Part shown: one piece after another, positions 52,435-62,529 of the stretch
Position numbering within the stretch: the first letter of the stretch is position 1
How the letters are laid out: the number at the start of each line of letters is the position of its first letter
DNA from: Devosia sediminis
GTDB taxonomy: Bacteria; Pseudomonadota; Alphaproteobacteria; Rhizobiales; Devosiaceae
Assembly: GCF_016411825.1 (NCBI RefSeq)
Contig: NZ_JAEKMH010000001.1
Coordinates: forward strand, 744,001 to 808,000
Direction: 5' to 3'
Length of the DNA: 64,000 bases
Program-made: the position numbers and the translations under genes
Notes under the pieces: generated by a model
Databases searched by the model: none
What the model was told of the DNA's origin: nothing
The model's input: the letters and a program-made list of their open reading frames with translations, nothing else

Positions 52435-53805
52435 ATGGGCTCCCTCAACACATTTCCGTTGAGTTTTAAGGTCAAGGGCAAGCGCATCATCATCGTCGGC
52501 GGCGCCGACGAGGCCCTGAACAAAGTCCGGTTGGTCGCTAAGACGACAAGTTCCATAGAGATTTATTCCCGCCAGATCGAGGTCGATTTTTCCGCATTCC
52601 CGGTGGCCCTTTTCGAGCGGGCGCTGCGCGCCGAAGACATTGCCGGCGCGGCTTTGGTGTTCGTTGCCGAAGAGAGCGCCGATGCCGAATTGGCGAAGGC
52701 CGAGGCGCGGCGGCTCAATATTCCGCTCAATGTCGTCGACGTGCCCGCTGAATGCGATTTCTACACGCCCTCCATCGTCGAGCGCGCGCCGCTGACCGTC
52801 GCCATCTCGACCGAGGGCGATGCACCGGTGCTGGCGCGGCTGGTGCGGGCGCAGATCGAGGCGCTGCTCTCGCCGGGCCTCGGGAAAATCGCGAGTCTCG
52901 CCGGTGGCTTGCGGCAGCGCGTTGAGGGCCTGATTCACGACGGCGCGGCCCGCCGTCGCTTTTACGAAGACCTCGTCACGCGCCCCGGCATGGACCGCGC
53001 CGGCGCCGAAGCCTTGCTGGATACCCATGCGAAAAACGGTTCGGGGCAGGGGGTGGTCTGGCTGATCGGCGCCGGTCCGGGCGCCGAAGACCTCCTCACG
53101 CTGCGCGCCCAGCGCCTGCTGCAGCAGGCCGACGTCATCGTGCATGACCAGCTCGTGCCGCCGGCCGTGGTCGAGATGGGCCGCCGCGATGCCGAGCAAA
53201 TCTGTGTCGGCAAGGCGCGTGGGCATCACTCCTTCAGCCAGGCGCAGATCAATACGCTGATCGTGCGCCTCGCCGGCGAAGGCAAGCGCGTGGCGCGGCT
53301 CAAATCCGGCGATCCGATGATCTTCGGCCGCGCTGGCGAAGAAATTGCCGCCCTGCGCAAGGCCGGTATTGCCTACGAAATCGTGCCGGGGGTCAGTGCG
53401 GCTATGGCCGCCGCCGCCGATACGGCGACGCCGGTGACCCTGCGGAAAGTGTCGAGCGGCTTTGTGGTCGCCACGGCGCATGGCGCCGAAGACAGCGATC
53501 TGGCCCACTGGGCGGCGCTCGCCGGTTCGGGCCTGACGCTGGCGCTCTACATGGGCAAGGCCATCGCCGCCGATGTTGCGGCGCGGCTCGTGGCGCATGG
53601 CGCTGCTTCGAGCCTGCCCGTCGGCATTGTGGTCAATGCCGGCCGCGCCGACCACACATCCTATGCCGGCACGCTGGGCGCGCTGGCCAATGGCGCCGTC
53701 GACTTCGTCGATGGCCCAGCCGTCATACTTATCGGTCAGGCGGTTGCCGAGGGCGACTGGACCGAGGCGGCTGCGGCCGCCAGCACATCTTTCAAGGTAG
53801 CGTGA
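52435..53805 (+). CDS. cysG: Siroheme synthase (fused precorrin-2 dehydrogenase and uroporphyrinogen methyltransferase)
   Basis: 456 residues that make siroheme, the cofactor of sulfite reductase. The N-terminal half (about 1-200) is the dehydrogenase/ferrochelatase part with IIIVGGADEALNKVRL (GGA where most have GGG) and NVVDVPAECDFYTPSIV. The C-terminal half (about 206-450) is the CobA-type methyltransferase: LIGAGPGAEDLLTLRA, VHDQLV, GKARGHHSFSQ, RLKSGDPMIFGRAGEE and the VPGVSAAMAAAA loop. It heads the sulfur cluster and is followed after four bases by the DUF2849 gene. Confidence 0.95.
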   Translation: MGSLNTFPLSFKVKGKRIIIVGGADEALNKVRLVAKTTSSIEIYSRQIEVDFSAFPVALFERALRAEDIAGAALVFVAEESADAELAKAEARRLNIPLNVVDVPAECDFYTPSIVERAPLTVAISTEGDAPVLARLVRAQIEALLSPGLGKIASLAGGLRQRVEGLIHDGAARRRFYEDLVTRPGMDRAGAEALLDTHAKNGSGQGVVWLIGAGPGAEDLLTLRAQRLLQQADVIVHDQLVPPAVVEMGRRDAEQICVGKARGHHSFSQAQINTLIVRLAGEGKRVARLKSGDPMIFGRAGEEIAALRKAGIAYEIVPGVSAAMAAAADTATPVTLRKVSSGFVVATAHGAEDSDLAHWAALAGSGLTLALYMGKAIAADVAARLVAHGAASSLPVGIVVNAGRADHTSYAGTLGALANGAVDFVDGPAVILIGQAVAEGDWTEAAAAASTSFKVA

Positions 53806-53809
53806 TCCC

Positions 53810-54133
53810 ATGGAAATCCTCACCGGCAACGAACTGACCTCGGGCGCCACCGTCTATCTCGACGGCGCCGGCAACTGGGTCGAGGACCTGCAGGCGGCGC
53901 GCCTTTTTGCCAAGGATCAGGCTGCCGAGCGCGATGCCGCGCTGGCCGCGACCAAGGCCGGCGGCCGGGTCATCAGCCTTGAAATCGAAGAAGTCGAGCA
54001 GGTCGAGGGCGCCATCGTGCCCAAGCGCCTGCGCGAACGCATCAGGGCGGCGGGCCCCACCGCTCCCCTCTCTCTCAACGGGCAGGCGTATGAACGCCAG
54101 CACTTAGGTGAAGACGGGCATGTATCGATATGA
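53810..54133 (+). CDS. DUF2849 protein of the sulfite reduction cluster
   Basis: 107 residues. The family is found almost always next to cysI in alphaproteobacteria and is thought to support sulfite reductase; its exact role is unknown. Typical segment: TGNELTSGATVYLDGAGNWVEDLQAARLF, then an acidic middle and PKRLRERIRAAGPT. Its end overlaps the cysI start by 14 bases, so translation is coupled. Confidence 0.85.
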   Translation: MEILTGNELTSGATVYLDGAGNWVEDLQAARLFAKDQAAERDAALAATKAGGRVISLEIEEVEQVEGAIVPKRLRERIRAAGPTAPLSLNGQAYERQHLGEDGHVSI

Positions 54134-55778
54134 CGAATTCGACGCCGCTTTCGTAGCGGGTCGCACGGCGCAGTTTGCAGACCAAGTGAAGCGCCGTCTT
54201 TCGGGCGAGCTTTCCGAAGACCAGTTCCGGCCGCTGCGGCTGATGAACGGGCTCTATCTGCAACTGCATGCCTATATGCTGCGCGTCGCCGTGCCCTACG
54301 GCACGCTGTCGAGCCGCCAGATGCGCAAGCTTGCCCATATCGCGCGCACTTATGATCGTGGCTACGGCCATTTCACCACGCGTCAGAACATCCAGTACAA
54401 CTGGCCCAGGCTCAAGGATATTCCCGTCATCCTCGACGAGCTGGCCAGCGTGGAAATGCACGCCATCCAGACCTCGGGCAATTGCATCCGCAATGTCACC
54501 ACGGACCAGTTCGCCGGCGCCGCTGCCGACGAGATCATCGATCCTCGCCCGGTCGCCGAAATCCTGCGCCAGTGGTCGAGCCTGCATCCGGAATTCTCGT
54601 ATCTCCCGCGCAAGTTCAAGATCGCCATTACCGGCGCGCCGCACGACCGCGCCGCCATCCGTTTCCACGATATCGGCCTTCAGGCGGCGGTGAATGCTGC
54701 CGGTGAAATCGGCTGGGAAGTCTGGGTCGGCGGTGGCCTGGGGCGTACGCCGATGATCGCCAAGCTGATCAACAGCTTCGTGCCCAACGAGCACCTCTTG
54801 GCTTATCTCGAATCCATCATGCGCGTTTACAACCGCTATGGCCGCCGGGACAATAAGTACAAGGCGCGCATCAAGATCCTGGTGCACGAGGAAGGCCTCG
54901 AAAGCATCAAGGGCCAGGTGGAAGCCGAATTCGCCGAAGTGCGTGGCGGCGTGCTGACCCTGCCGCAGGAAGAGCTCGATCGCATCTCGGCCTATTTCGC
55001 CGCACCGGCCTTCGCGCCCCAGGCCATGACGAAGATCGACGTGGCCTACGAATCCATCGTCGATCCTGCCTATGGCCGCTGGCTCGACAACAACATCAAC
55101 GCCCATGCCCAGCCCGGCTATGCCTCGGTGACGATTTCGCTGAAGCCCGTGGGCGGCGCGCCAGGCGACGCGAGCGATGCGCAGATGGATGTGGTCGCCG
55201 ATCTCGCCGAAAAGTATTCGTTCGACGAGTTGCGCGTCACCCACGAACAGAACCTGGTTCTGCCCCATGTGGCGCTCAGCGACCTGCGCACCATCTATGA
55301 CGTGCTGGTCAAGGCCGAGCTGGCCGAGGGCAACAACAACCTCATCACCGACATGATCTGCTGCCCGGGGCTCGATTTCTGCGCCCTGGCCAATGCCCGC
55401 TCGATCCCGATCGCGCAGGAAATTTCGCGCAAGTTCGCCGCGCCGGACCGGCAGAAGGATATCGGCGACCTCAAGATCAAGATTTCCGGCTGCATCAATG
55501 CATGCGGCCACCACCATGTGGGCCATATCGGCATTTTGGGCGTCGAGAAGAAGGGCGGCGAGCTCTACCAGATCACCCTGGGCGGCGACGCCACCGAGCA
55601 GGCTTCGTTGGGCAAGATCATCGGCCCCGGCTTCGAGGCCGAGCAGGTGCCCGGCGCCATCGAAAAACTGGTGGATTTCTACATCACCCAGCGCCAGGGC
55701 GCGGATGAGACCTTCATCCAGGCCTATCGGCGCCTGGGCGAGGCTCCGTTCAAGGAGGCGCTGTATGGGAATGCTTGA
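54120..55778 (+). CDS. cysI: Sulfite reductase hemoprotein (nitrite/sulfite reductase family)
   Basis: 552 residues from ATG 54120 (a GTG at 54108 is possible). Reduces sulfite to sulfide with siroheme and a [4Fe-4S] cluster. Siroheme contacts lie in FTTRQNIQYNWPRLKD and GNCIRNVTTDQFAG; the cluster cysteines are in CCPGLDFC and SGCINACGHHHVG. The length and motifs match the ferredoxin-type enzymes of alphaproteobacteria. No CysJ flavoprotein is nearby, so electrons probably come from ferredoxin. Confidence 0.95.
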   Translation: MYRYDEFDAAFVAGRTAQFADQVKRRLSGELSEDQFRPLRLMNGLYLQLHAYMLRVAVPYGTLSSRQMRKLAHIARTYDRGYGHFTTRQNIQYNWPRLKDIPVILDELASVEMHAIQTSGNCIRNVTTDQFAGAAADEIIDPRPVAEILRQWSSLHPEFSYLPRKFKIAITGAPHDRAAIRFHDIGLQAAVNAAGEIGWEVWVGGGLGRTPMIAKLINSFVPNEHLLAYLESIMRVYNRYGRRDNKYKARIKILVHEEGLESIKGQVEAEFAEVRGGVLTLPQEELDRISAYFAAPAFAPQAMTKIDVAYESIVDPAYGRWLDNNINAHAQPGYASVTISLKPVGGAPGDASDAQMDVVADLAEKYSFDELRVTHEQNLVLPHVALSDLRTIYDVLVKAELAEGNNNLITDMICCPGLDFCALANARSIPIAQEISRKFAAPDRQKDIGDLKIKISGCINACGHHHVGHIGILGVEKKGGELYQITLGGDATEQASLGKIIGPGFEAEQVPGAIEKLVDFYITQRQGADETFIQAYRRLGEAPFKEALYGNA

Positions 55779-55790
55779 TGCCCTGTTCAC

Positions 55791-55910
55791 CTCTCCCTCT
55801 GGGGGAGAGGTCGGCGCGAACGCGCCGGGTGAGGGGGCCTTTGTCCCCGCGTCCGTTGCAAGGCCCCCTCACCCGACCCGAGTGGGTCGACCTCTCCCCC
55901 AAGGGAGAGG
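55791..55910. repeat. Dispersed palindrome, type B, between cysI and cysH
   Basis: Arms CCTCTCCCTCTGGGGGAGAGG and CCTCTCCCCCAAGGGAGAGG with matching GGTGAGGGGGCCTT-type inner arms. A relative is at 58891-59099. Here the element separates two genes of one operon, and would form a long hairpin in the message. Confidence 0.8.
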
Positions 55911-55945
55911 TGGCGCTGGCGCGCCTCTGGTTGCGGAGATTTTCC

Positions 55946-57220
55946 ATGGCAATGCCTAAACTCGCTCCGGCGCCTGCCGCCCATGACAAGCTCAAGGCGC
56001 TCGGCATCCTGGCGCTTAACGGCATGTTCGACGAAATGGACGCGGTCGGCGTGCTGCGCTACGCCATCACCGAAGTGCTGCCCGGAGACCTGGCCATCGT
56101 TTCGTCCTTCGGCGCCGACTCCGCCGTGCTGCTCCACATGGTGGCGCAGGTCGATCCGTCGCTGCCGGTCTATTTCCTCGAAACCGGCAAGCATTTCCCA
56201 GAGACGCTCGCCTATGTCGAGACGCTCAAGACAACGCTTGGCCTCAGCAATGTCCGGGCGATCTTGCCCGATGCCAAGGATGTGCTGCGCTTCGATCCCA
56301 ATGGCGATCTCTGGGAGACCGATCCGGATTCGTGCTGCCATATCCGCAAGACCGAGCCGCTTGAGCCGATCACCGAGCAGTTCGGCGGCTGGGTCACCGG
56401 CCGCAAGCGTTACCAGACCACCGAACGCGGGGTGCTGCCGCATTTCGAATTGACCAGCGATGATCGCATCAAGGTCAATCCGCTGGCCTATTTTTCCGAC
56501 GCCGACGTCGTCGAATACCGCCAGGCGCACCGCTTGCCCGAGCATCCGCTCTATGCCAAAGGCTACAAGTCCATTGGCTGCGCGCCCTGCACCTCGGTTG
56601 TGGCCGAAGGCGAGGATCCGCGCGCGGGACGGTGGCGCGGCCTCAACAAGAAGGAATGCGGCATCCATTATGACTTCAGTGGAGCGATCGCAAACCCGAT
56701 GACTGCTGCAGCCCGCCACACCCTCTGGAAAGATGGGGCTTTCATCGCCGATCCATTCAAGGACTGGGAAGAAGGCGCCAATCCGTCCGAGGCGCGCTAC
56801 GTCCATGTGCCGCTGCCGGTGTTTCTGGCCAATCGCGCCGAGTTCCTCGCCAACCCGCATCCCCTCGGGCTCCTGGTCTCGCCGGGAGAAAAGATCGAGG
56901 ATGTGGCCGACGATCTGGCGCGGTTCGCTTCGGTTGCGGTCCGGTTCCCGGCCTTCTCGGACGGACGTGGCTATTCGACGGCGCGGCTCCTGGTCGAGCG
57001 GCTGAAGTATGCCGGCGAAATCAGGGCTGTAGGCGATGTTCTGCAGGATCAGATTCCGCATATGCGGCGCTGCGGCTTCAATGCCCTCGTGGTCACGCAC
57101 GAGCCCACCCGCCAGGCGCTGATCGAGAACCGCCTGCCGGAAATGGCGCTGTTCTACCAGCCCGTCGGCGTCACCGAAGTGCCGGTCGGCACTCGGCCCT
57201 TCCTTCGCCGCGTCTCCTAG
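55946..57220 (+). CDS. cysH: Phosphoadenylyl/adenylyl-sulfate reductase fused to DUF934
   Basis: ATG 55946 has GGAG with seven-base spacing. Residues 1-245 are a CysH reductase: SSFGADSAVLLHM (P-loop, about 53-65), TGRKRYQTTERG at 151-162, and ECGIH at 237-241. Cys130-131 and Cys212/Cys215 make the CC...CxxC set of the [4Fe-4S] adenylyl-sulfate reductase type. Residues about 260-424 are a DUF934 domain (about 290-410, ending QPVGVTEVPVGTRPF), normally a separate gene between cysI and cysH. The fusion is direct: no stop or frameshift lies between the parts. Confidence 0.93.
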   Translation: MAMPKLAPAPAAHDKLKALGILALNGMFDEMDAVGVLRYAITEVLPGDLAIVSSFGADSAVLLHMVAQVDPSLPVYFLETGKHFPETLAYVETLKTTLGLSNVRAILPDAKDVLRFDPNGDLWETDPDSCCHIRKTEPLEPITEQFGGWVTGRKRYQTTERGVLPHFELTSDDRIKVNPLAYFSDADVVEYRQAHRLPEHPLYAKGYKSIGCAPCTSVVAEGEDPRAGRWRGLNKKECGIHYDFSGAIANPMTAAARHTLWKDGAFIADPFKDWEEGANPSEARYVHVPLPVFLANRAEFLANPHPLGLLVSPGEKIEDVADDLARFASVAVRFPAFSDGRGYSTARLLVERLKYAGEIRAVGDVLQDQIPHMRRCGFNALVVTHEPTRQALIENRLPEMALFYQPVGVTEVPVGTRPFLRRVS

Positions 57221-57255
57221 GGTAATTGGAGCGCGTTACTCATATTAACCACAGG

Positions 57256-57320
57256 GTCAGTCCCGCGACAGCGGGAACCCCCGTTACCTGAAACAGAGGT
57301 TCCCGCTTTGCGGGAATGAC
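57256..57320. repeat. Dispersed intergenic palindrome, type A
   Basis: Inverted arms GTCAGTCCCGCGACAGCGGG and CCCGCTTTGCGGGAATGAC; nearly the same as the element at 4081-4154. It lies between cysH and the ferredoxin reductase gene. Confidence 0.75.
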
Positions 57321-57360
57321 GCCGGGATGGGATGGCTACCACCCGGCGAGACAGAAATGA

Positions 57361-58392
<1,032 letters not shown>

Positions 58393-58412
58393 GGGTCCAG
58401 ACTCCCCCCTCC

Positions 58413-58490
58413 GTCGTCATTGCCCGGCTTGTCCGGGCAATCCATCTTGACGATGTATGGACCACCCGAACAAGTCGGGTGGTGACGAAG
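58413..58490. repeat. Dispersed intergenic palindrome, type A relative
   Basis: Two hairpins, CATTGCCCGGCTTGTCCGGGCAA and CACCCGAACAAGTCGGGTG, form a compact repeat of the kind seen elsewhere in the window. It separates the reductase from the ferredoxin gene. Confidence 0.65.
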
Positions 58491-58555
58491 GAATGGATAT
58501 GCTTGCGGGTCGCCCACCAACCCGCTATCCCCATCGCGCTGTTGAGGAGCGCCCC

Positions 58556-58879
58556 ATGAAGATCACCGTTACCGACCAGGCTGGCGACGTGCACGAACTC
58601 GAAGGGCTCGAAGGCTGGCGCGTGATGGAGGTCATTCGCGACTGGGGCCTCAACATCAAGGCCGAGTGCGGCGGCGCCTGTTCCTGCGCCACCTGCCACG
58701 TCTATGTCGATCCGGCCTGGCTCGACGCCGTCGGCGCGCCCAGCGACGAGGAAGAGGACATGCTCGACAGCGTCGGCGACGTGAAGAGCAATTCGCGCCT
58801 CTCCTGCCAGATCCTCTGCTCCGATGCGCTGGACGGGCTGACGCTCACACTGGCTCCCAGCGCCGCCAAGGATTTTTAG
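58556..58879 (+). CDS. 2Fe-2S ferredoxin near the FNR gene
   Basis: ATG 58556 has GAGGAG six bases upstream. The 107-residue protein has ECGGACSCATCHVY with three cluster cysteines and SCQI with the fourth, plus an acidic DEEEDMLDSVGDV surface. It belongs to the same class as the ferredoxin at 51318-51638. A position right after FNR suggests they work together; candidate donor for CysI. Confidence 0.93.
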   Translation: MKITVTDQAGDVHELEGLEGWRVMEVIRDWGLNIKAECGGACSCATCHVYVDPAWLDAVGAPSDEEEDMLDSVGDVKSNSRLSCQILCSDALDGLTLTLAPSAAKDF

Positions 58880-58890
58880 TCCGGGCTTTC

Positions 58891-59099
58891 TTCTCCCTAT
58901 CGGGGAGAAGGTGGCGCGTAGCGCCGGATGAGGGGCTTCGAACTGTCCCGTAGGGTCAATCGCTCCGGCGGAGCGATTGAAAGTGAGAAGGCCATGAGAG
59001 CTGTGCTCGAATGGCAGCTTCCGCCGGCGCGGGGGTTGCGGGGAGCCTCCCCTCACCGACCCGGCTTCGCCAGGCCACCTCTCCCCAATGGGAGAGGAA
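58891..59099. repeat. Dispersed palindrome, type B, in a 329-base gap
   Basis: Outer arms TTCTCCCTATCGGGGAGAAGG and CCTCTCCCCAATGGGAGAGG, with GGTGGCGCGTAGCGCCGGATGAGGGG-type inner sequence opposed by a matching arm at 59041-59080. It spans most of the gap between the ferredoxin and EAL genes (58880-59208). No gene is supported in the gap. Confidence 0.75.
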
Positions 59100-59208
59100 C
59101 GCGGGAGCCTCCGGTCGGCCCCTATGCCTCTGCAGCATTGTCCATGCCTTAACACCTATCGTCGATGATGAGGAAATACTGTAGTCCTCATAATAACATA
59201 GGTTAATC

Positions 59209-59961
59209 ATGGTCGCGTCCTGCCAGGGCTGCCGCAACGGCGAAGACTTTCCCGTTCCCTTTACGATGGCCTTTCATCCCATCATCGATATGAGTGCCGG
59301 TGCGGTCTGGGGCTATGAGGCGCTGGTCCGTGGTATCGCGGGGCAGGGCGCGGGTTCGGTGTTGTCCGCAGTCACCGAGGCCAACCGCTATGTCTTCGAC
59401 CAGGCCTGCCGGGTGAAGGCCATCGAACTGGCCGGCCAACACCTGCCGCCGTCGTCCACGTCGCGCCTCTCGATCAACTTCATGCCCAATGCCGTGTACG
59501 AACCGCGCGCCTGCATCCGCGCTACCCTCGCGGCAGCGGCGCGCGTGCAGTTCAATCCCAATCGCCTGATGTTCGAATTCACCGAGAACGAGCGCATGGT
59601 GGATGCCGGCCATGTCGCCAATATCGTCGCCGAATACAAGCGCATGGGCTTCATGACGGCGCTCGACGATTTCGGCGCGGGCTATGCGGGCCTGGGCCTG
59701 CTCGCCAAATTCCAGCCGGACCTCATCAAGATCGACATGGAGCTGCTGCGCGGGGTCGACAGCTCTCCGGCCCGCCAGGCCATCGTCGCTGCCATTGTCG
59801 GCATGGCGAGGCAAATGGGCATTCTGGTGTTGGCGGAGGGCGTAGAAACGGAGGCCGAAATGGTCACCCTGCGGGCGGCTGGCATATCTCTGTTCCAAGG
59901 CTACTTCTTCGCCCAGCCGCAGCTCGAGACCTTCGAGACCCCGTCACTGCTGGCTGCCTGA
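59209..59961 (+). CDS. EAL-domain cyclic-di-GMP phosphodiesterase
   Basis: 250 residues, almost only an EAL domain. The signature YEALVR has Glu37-Ala38-Leu39; other active-site groups are SINFMPNAVYEP (Asn), FEFTEN (Glu), ALDDFGAGYAGL (Asp-Asp), KIDMELLRGV (Lys), LAEGVET (Glu) and FQGYFFAQP (Gln). All metal and catalytic residues look present, so it should be active. An N-terminal CxxC (CQGC) could bind metal or sense redox. It may alter motility or attachment; its target is unknown. Confidence 0.93.
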   Translation: MVASCQGCRNGEDFPVPFTMAFHPIIDMSAGAVWGYEALVRGIAGQGAGSVLSAVTEANRYVFDQACRVKAIELAGQHLPPSSTSRLSINFMPNAVYEPRACIRATLAAAARVQFNPNRLMFEFTENERMVDAGHVANIVAEYKRMGFMTALDDFGAGYAGLGLLAKFQPDLIKIDMELLRGVDSSPARQAIVAAIVGMARQMGILVLAEGVETEAEMVTLRAAGISLFQGYFFAQPQLETFETPSLLAA

Positions 59962-60972
59962 GCCACGCCCCGCATCGGCCGTTACCTTCACCAGTTCGGG
60001 GATGAAATCCCGCACGGTCGGTTGCGACAGCACTTCGAAGGGCAGGGGGCGGACCACGCGCATGGCGGCAATGCCGACGCGCACGGTCATCAGCCCGTTG
60101 ACCACGCCTTCGCCCAGCCTTACGGACAGCTTGGCGGCAAGGCCCTGGCCCACGAGCTGCTCGACCACGCCATCGGTGAGCACCAGACCGCCGGTGACGG
60201 CCAGATGCGCGAGCACCGACCCGGCCAGCCGCCAGAAGCCGAAAAAGCCCGGACGGGCCCCGTAGAGCGCGGCGATCGCGCCGGCGAGACGCACGCTTTC
60301 ATAGATGACAAAGGCGATGTCGATCAGCGCGCGGGGCGAAACCGCCGTTACCAGCGCCACGCGCCGTGCCGATGCGGCCACCAGCGCCTTGGAGCGCGCA
60401 TCCAGCGGCGCCATCAGGCTCCGCTCGGCCAGCGCGATGACCTCGTTTCCGTCGAACAGGTTATCGAGATGGCCGTTGAGGTTGTCGCGACCGCGGGCCA
60501 GGTCGGGGCGGCCGGCATAGACACCGTTGAGATGATCCGCCACCGCTCCGGCCAATTTGCGGTCATTGTCCGCATGGGCGCGGGCGGCATCGGCGCGCGT
60601 GGCGTCCAGAACCGAGAGGCGGCGCAGCGCCAGCATTTCGCGGATGACCAGCGCCACCACGGCAACCAGGAAGGCGCCGAGCACGCCCAGGCCCAGCCAG
60701 CCCAGCCATTCATTGGTGGCAAACAGGTCGCGGATCAGCCGGTCGGCGGCCAGTCCGAGACCTGCTGAAATGAGGATGCCACCCGTCGTCCAGGCCAGCT
60801 TCCCGAGCCAGCCCAAGCGGCGGGGCACCGGCGCGACGAGTTCTGGTTCTGCGGGTGGCTCGAAGCTGGTTTCGACGATTTCGGCCCGGTCCGGCCTGAA
60901 GGCGCGCGGCGCGCGGAAGGCGTCCGACGCTGTGTCGGGTCTGTCCACAGGACGGGCTACGGGACGCTTCAT
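59944..60972 (-). CDS. YcjF/TIGR01620-family membrane protein
   Basis: 342 residues with two transmembrane helices (about 77-95 and 101-120) following a polar N-terminus, then a DUF697-like region rich in Gly and Ala (about 220-310). Members are always next to a YcjX-type GTPase-like gene. Here the stop codon of ycjX and the ATG of this gene overlap by four bases. Function unknown; stress-linked in some species. Confidence 0.88.
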   Translation of the reverse strand: MKRPVARPVDRPDTASDAFRAPRAFRPDRAEIVETSFEPPAEPELVAPVPRRLGWLGKLAWTTGGILISAGLGLAADRLIRDLFATNEWLGWLGLGVLGAFLVAVVALVIREMLALRRLSVLDATRADAARAHADNDRKLAGAVADHLNGVYAGRPDLARGRDNLNGHLDNLFDGNEVIALAERSLMAPLDARSKALVAASARRVALVTAVSPRALIDIAFVIYESVRLAGAIAALYGARPGFFGFWRLAGSVLAHLAVTGGLVLTDGVVEQLVGQGLAAKLSVRLGEGVVNGLMTVRVGIAAMRVVRPLPFEVLSQPTVRDFIPELVKVTADAGRGSGSQQ

Positions 60973-62441
60973 GCCATCCAGTCTCCGATGAGATAATCGA
61001 GGGCGCGGTCGAGCCGTATATGAGGCAGGACCAGGTCGCCGGCAGCGTTGCGCTCGAGCTTTTGCGGCGGCGTGAAGCGGAGGAAGTTGAGCGCCACGGG
61101 CTGTCCATCCTCGAACAATGAATCCGGCCGCTCCGGCAAGTCACCGGGAAACAAGGCGATTTCGGATCGGCCGTCATAGGTCACGCCATCCAGCACCTCG
61201 CCCGCCAGGGGCGTGCCGACCAGTGTGGGCAGCGTTTCTCCGCCTTCGCGGATCGTGCCTTCGCTGGTGGCGCGGATGCCTGCCATGGCGATGGATTTGG
61301 TTTCAGCACCCGCAAAGCTCGCCCGCTTGCGCGCATTGGCGACGAGGCGGTTGAGAATAGCCTCCAGCCGGTCGTGGCTGGTGTGGTGGACATGGTCGGC
61401 CTTGGTGGCCGCGAAGAGGATGCGATCGATGTTTCGCGTGAAGGGACGCAGCAGCGGGTTGGTCTCGCCCTGCCGGAAGCAGGAGAGTACGGCGGTGAGC
61501 GCAGTCTCGAGGTCGTTGACGGCTTCGGGGCCGGTATTGAGCGCGCGCAGCGTGTCGACCAGCACCACCTGCCGATCGAGCCGGGCGAAGTGATCGCGGA
61601 AGAAGGGCCGGATGACCTGCGCTTTGTAGGCCTCGTAGCGGTGCTCCAGCATGGCGTAGAGGCTGCCATTGCGCACGGCGCCCGGTGGCCTGGGCAAGGG
61701 CGCGAAGGTGAGGGCCGGCGAGCCCTCAAGGTCGCCGGGCAGCAGGAACCGCCCCGGCGGCAGGGTGGAAAGCGCCCCATGCTCGCGGCTGCGCCGCAGA
61801 TAGGTGGTAAAGGTCGCGGCCAACTGTTCCGCGGCCATGTCGCTGGCGTCACGCGACACATCGATGCTGTCGAGGGCGGCGAGGAAATCCCCGGCCTCCC
61901 GGGAATGTCCCGGCAGGCGGGCGCGGGCCAGCGCCTCGGCGCTCCATTCGGCAAAGCCGAGGCCCAGCAGCGGCAGGTCGAGCAGCCATTCGCCGGGATA
62001 GTCGACAATGTCGAGATTGAGCGTGGCCGGCCCGGTCATCCCGGCCCACCACTTGGCCGACTGGTATTTCAGCACCAGCCGCAATTGCGAAATCCGCCGT
62101 GTGCCCTCGGGCCATACGGGCGGGTTGGCCGATAGGGAAGCGAGGTGCTGCTCATAGGCAAAGCGCGGAATGGTGGCGTCGGGATATTCGGCCAGTCTGG
62201 CGCCGATGAAGCGACCATCGGCCAGCGGCGCAAAGCCCGGCAGGCGGCCTTGCGTCAAAAGGTTATGCACCAGCGCGGTGATGAAGATGGTCTTGCCGGC
62301 GCGGCTGAGCCCGGTCACCCCCAGCCGCAGCGTTGGCGTCAGCACGCCCGTGGCGCTGTCGGCCAGGTTTGCGAGGGCGATGCCCAGTTCGTCGGTGATC
62401 GTGGTCGGCGGCTGCGGCAAGGCGAATGTCCTCGTGGTCAT
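60969..62441 (-). CDS. YcjX-family P-loop protein (DUF463)
   Basis: 490 residues. The Walker A GLSRAGKT is at 44-51 and Asp/Gly-rich LDIVDYPGEWLLDLP contains the metal-binding Asp (about 150). C-terminal half has RILFAATKADHVHHTSHDRLEAI resembling a TKxD motif. Crystal and genomic studies of relatives indicate a GTPase/ATPase, role in stress response. It is the first gene of a two-gene unit with the YcjF protein. Confidence 0.9.
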   Translation of the reverse strand: MTTRTFALPQPPTTITDELGIALANLADSATGVLTPTLRLGVTGLSRAGKTIFITALVHNLLTQGRLPGFAPLADGRFIGARLAEYPDATIPRFAYEQHLASLSANPPVWPEGTRRISQLRLVLKYQSAKWWAGMTGPATLNLDIVDYPGEWLLDLPLLGLGFAEWSAEALARARLPGHSREAGDFLAALDSIDVSRDASDMAAEQLAATFTTYLRRSREHGALSTLPPGRFLLPGDLEGSPALTFAPLPRPPGAVRNGSLYAMLEHRYEAYKAQVIRPFFRDHFARLDRQVVLVDTLRALNTGPEAVNDLETALTAVLSCFRQGETNPLLRPFTRNIDRILFAATKADHVHHTSHDRLEAILNRLVANARKRASFAGAETKSIAMAGIRATSEGTIREGGETLPTLVGTPLAGEVLDGVTYDGRSEIALFPGDLPERPDSLFEDGQPVALNFLRFTPPQKLERNAAGDLVLPHIRLDRALDYLIGDWMA

Positions 62442-62529
62442 AGCAAGTTAAGGCCGCGAGGTCGGTTTACAAGAGAGCCGGGGGCAATCAGGCCGAAAAT
62501 GAATGCGGGGCCCTGCAGCCCCGCATTGC

